Assembly (NCBI GenBank): GCA_025933895.1
Contig: JAICZB010000098.1
Coordinates: 1-8,216, forward strand
Direction of reading: 5' to 3'
Length of the DNA: 8,216 bases
Origin: Thermoleophilia bacterium
GTDB lineage: Bacteria > Actinomycetota > Thermoleophilia > Gaiellales > Gaiellaceae
Made by a program: the position numbers and the translations under genes. The notes below the pieces were generated by a model. The model was not told the DNA's origin. It did no database searches and saw only the letters and a list, made by a program, of their open reading frames with translations. Of the stretch, positions 6,930-8,216 are shown piece after piece (the first letter of the stretch is position 1; each line of letters opens with the position of its first letter).

Positions 6930-7590
6930 GCTGATCGCGGGCAACTGGAAGATGTTCCGCGGGCCGGATCCCGCCACGCTGGCCGGACTCGACGCCGTCG
7001 TCTGCCCGCCGTTCACGCGGCTCCGTGAGTGCGTCGACGCGGGCCTGACCACGTTCGCGCAGAACGTCCACTGGGAGCGGGAGGGCGCGTACACCGGCGA
7101 GATCTCGGCGCCGCTGCTGCTCGAGCTCGGCGTCGTGGGCTCGCTCGTCGGCCACTCCGAGCGGCGGCAGTACTTCGGCGAGACCGACGAGATGGTCGCC
7201 AAGCGTACGCACGCGGCACTCGACGCGGGCATGCGCGTCATCGCGTGCATCGGCGAGACGCGGGAGGAGCGCGAGCGCGGCGAGACCGAGGACGTCCTGC
7301 GCCGACAGCTGTCGGCGCTCGAGCCGCATCCCGAGCTCGTGCTTGCGTACGAGCCGGTCTGGGCCATCGGCACCGGGCTCACCGCCACGCCCGAGACGGC
7401 GCAGGAGGCGCACGCGTTCATCAAGTCGCTGCTCGACGCGCCGGTTCTCTACGGCGGCTCGGTCAAGCCGGAAAACGCCGGCGCGCTGCTCGCGCAGCCG
7501 GACGTCGGCGGCGCGCTCGTCGGTGGCGCATCCCTCGAGGTCGACTCCTTCAAGGCGATATGCGAGACGGCCGCACGTATCCCCTCGTAG
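6928..7590 (+). CDS. tpiA: Triose-phosphate isomerase, unusually short
   Basis: Cytosolic TIM-barrel enzyme that interconverts dihydroxyacetone phosphate and glyceraldehyde-3-phosphate. The ATG at 6928 gives MLIAGNWKMFRG, the classical start. Catalytic residues are all present: Lys8 (GNWKM), His76 (GHSERRQYFGE) and Glu142 (AYEPVWAIGTG, loop 6), plus Tyr175 in LYGGSVKPENA and GALVGGASL near the end. At 220 aa it is about 30 residues shorter than the usual 248-255. Compared with standard numbering (Lys13, His95, Glu165, Tyr208, recalled), the spacings shrink by about 14, 4 and 10, so helices 1 and 6/7 on the barrel surface are trimmed while active-site loops are intact. No ribosome binding site is seen. 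The last 31 nt also encode the start of gpmI. It is divergent from the CDF gene with overlapping start codons. Confidence 0.95.
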   Translation: MLIAGNWKMFRGPDPATLAGLDAVVCPPFTRLRECVDAGLTTFAQNVHWEREGAYTGEISAPLLLELGVVGSLVGHSERRQYFGETDEMVAKRTHAALDAGMRVIACIGETREERERGETEDVLRRQLSALEPHPELVLAYEPVWAIGTGLTATPETAQEAHAFIKSLLDAPVLYGGSVKPENAGALLAQPDVGGALVGGASLEVDSFKAICETAARIPS

Positions 7591-8216
7591 CGCTGGTCAT
7601 CCTCGACGGCTGGGGGATCGCGCCGCCCGGGCCGGGCAACGCCGTCGAGCTCGCGGAGACTCCCGTCTTCGACCGGCTGTGGCGCGACTATCCGCACGCG
7701 CAGCTCGCCGCCTCGGGCGAGGCCGTAGGCCTGCCGGAGGGCCAGATGGGCAACTCCGAGGTCGGGCATCTCACGATCGGCTCGGGCCGCATCCTCGAGC
7801 AGGACTTCGTCCGCGTGAACAGGGCGATCGAGACCGGCGAGCTCTTCGACAACGAAGCCCTGCGCGGCGCGTTCGAGCGCGGCGACAACGTCCACCTGCT
7901 CGGGCTCGTCTCGCACGGGGGCGTCCACTCGCACATCGACCACCTCGAGGCGCTGCTGACGTTCGCGCCGCAGAAGACCTGGATCCACCCGTTCACCGAC
8001 GGACGGGACGTGTCGCCGCACTCGGCGGTGCACGACCTCGCCGAGCTCCCGGTAGAGCGCATCGCCACCGTCGCCGGCCGGTACTACGCGATGGACCGAG
8101 ACAACCGCTGGGATCGCACCGAGCGCGCGTTGCGGGCCATCGTGAACGGTGACGGCGAGCATGCGGCCGACCCGATCGCCGCCGTTCAGGCGAGCTACGA
8201 CGCGGGCGTGACGGAC
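7560..8216 (+). CDS. gpmI: 2,3-bisphosphoglycerate-independent phosphoglycerate mutase, N-terminal part
   Basis: Interconverts 3- and 2-phosphoglycerate using Mn2+ and a phosphoserine intermediate; alkaline-phosphatase superfamily. The gene runs off the window after 219 codons with no stop. ATG at 7560, inside the end of tpiA, gives MRDGRTYPLVALVILDGWG; no other standard start codon exists between it and the conserved LDGWG. Visible motifs: metal-site Asp16 (ILDGWG), catalytic Ser66 (QMGNSEVGH), SHGGVHSH with His123, FTDGRD with Arg149, and GRYYAMDRDNRWDR with Arg174. Compared with the Geobacillus enzyme (Ser62, His123, Arg153, Arg185, recalled numbering), the spacings are shorter by about 4, 4 and 7 residues, so the inserted phosphotransferase domain is compact. 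It is coupled to tpiA by a 31-nt overlap with only a weak AAGG (7552-7555) as ribosome binding site. The missing C-terminal half holds other metal ligands. Confidence 0.94.
   Translation, partial: MRDGRTYPLVALVILDGWGIAPPGPGNAVELAETPVFDRLWRDYPHAQLAASGEAVGLPEGQMGNSEVGHLTIGSGRILEQDFVRVNRAIETGELFDNEALRGAFERGDNVHLLGLVSHGGVHSHIDHLEALLTFAPQKTWIHPFTDGRDVSPHSAVHDLAELPVERIATVAGRYYAMDRDNRWDRTERALRAIVNGDGEHAADPIAAVQASYDAGVTD

Noticed and set aside
6930..7424. Extension of the CDF frame by 165 residues upstream of its ATG at 6929
   Set aside because: The extension is Ser/Arg-rich, has no family resemblance and lies antisense to tpiA; the transporter homology begins just after 6929.
7343..8152. A 269-codon plus-strand frame over tpiA/gpmI and a minus-strand one at 7449-8162
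   Set aside because: Arg/Ala-rich out-of-frame readings; gpmI in the third plus frame has all expected motifs and simply lacks a stop because the window ends.

Overview
The window is high-GC bacterial chromosomal DNA (about 70% GC by eye, not counted) with strongly G/C-ending codons. The gene order whiA-gap-pgk-(tpiA)-gpmI, the eukaryotic/actinobacterial-length PruA and the Ogt subtype suggest an actinobacterium, most likely class Thermoleophilia (Gaiellales/Solirubrobacterales-like). That placement is inferred from protein resemblance and context; no marker gene is present.

Layout. 1-351 (+): 3' end of an MFS exporter. 352-551: convergent intergenic stretch. 552-2204 (-): pruA, glutamate-semialdehyde dehydrogenase. 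2205-2227: a very short divergent promoter region in which two -10 boxes share two bases. 2228-2800 (+): ogt, DNA alkyl-transferase, with a Pro-rich linker encoded by a G-quadruplex-forming C-rich tract. 2784-3695 (+): whiA, overlapping ogt by 17 nt. 3696-3917: intergenic with a 9-bp perfect inverted repeat, a candidate -10 and a ribosome binding site. 3918-4934 (+): gap. 4931-5983 (+): pgk, starting at a TTG that overlaps the gap stop. 5988-6929 (-): a cation diffusion facilitator (CDF) transporter placed backwards inside the glycolytic cluster. 6928-7590 (+): tpiA. 7560-8216 (+): gpmI, starting inside tpiA and running off the window.

How it works together. gap, pgk, tpiA and gpmI encode four enzymes of lower glycolysis/gluconeogenesis, next to the regulator WhiA, a known actinobacterial neighbourhood. 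The reversed CDF gene splits the set, so tpiA-gpmI needs its own promoter. A plausible one lies inside the 5' coding end of the CDF gene and would give a leaderless tpiA mRNA. PruA belongs to proline/glutamate catabolism and Ogt to DNA repair; they share a tiny bidirectional promoter.

Most notable. PGK (350 aa), TPI (220 aa) and the visible half of GpmI are all clearly shortened between intact active-site motifs, while GAPDH has a lengthened S-loop and an altered SCTTN motif (SCTTG). Ogt has Ser where the family has the 'Asn hinge'. I see no CRISPR array, RNA gene, insertion sequence or obvious new defence system; the interest is in enzyme compaction and compact gene/promoter overlap.
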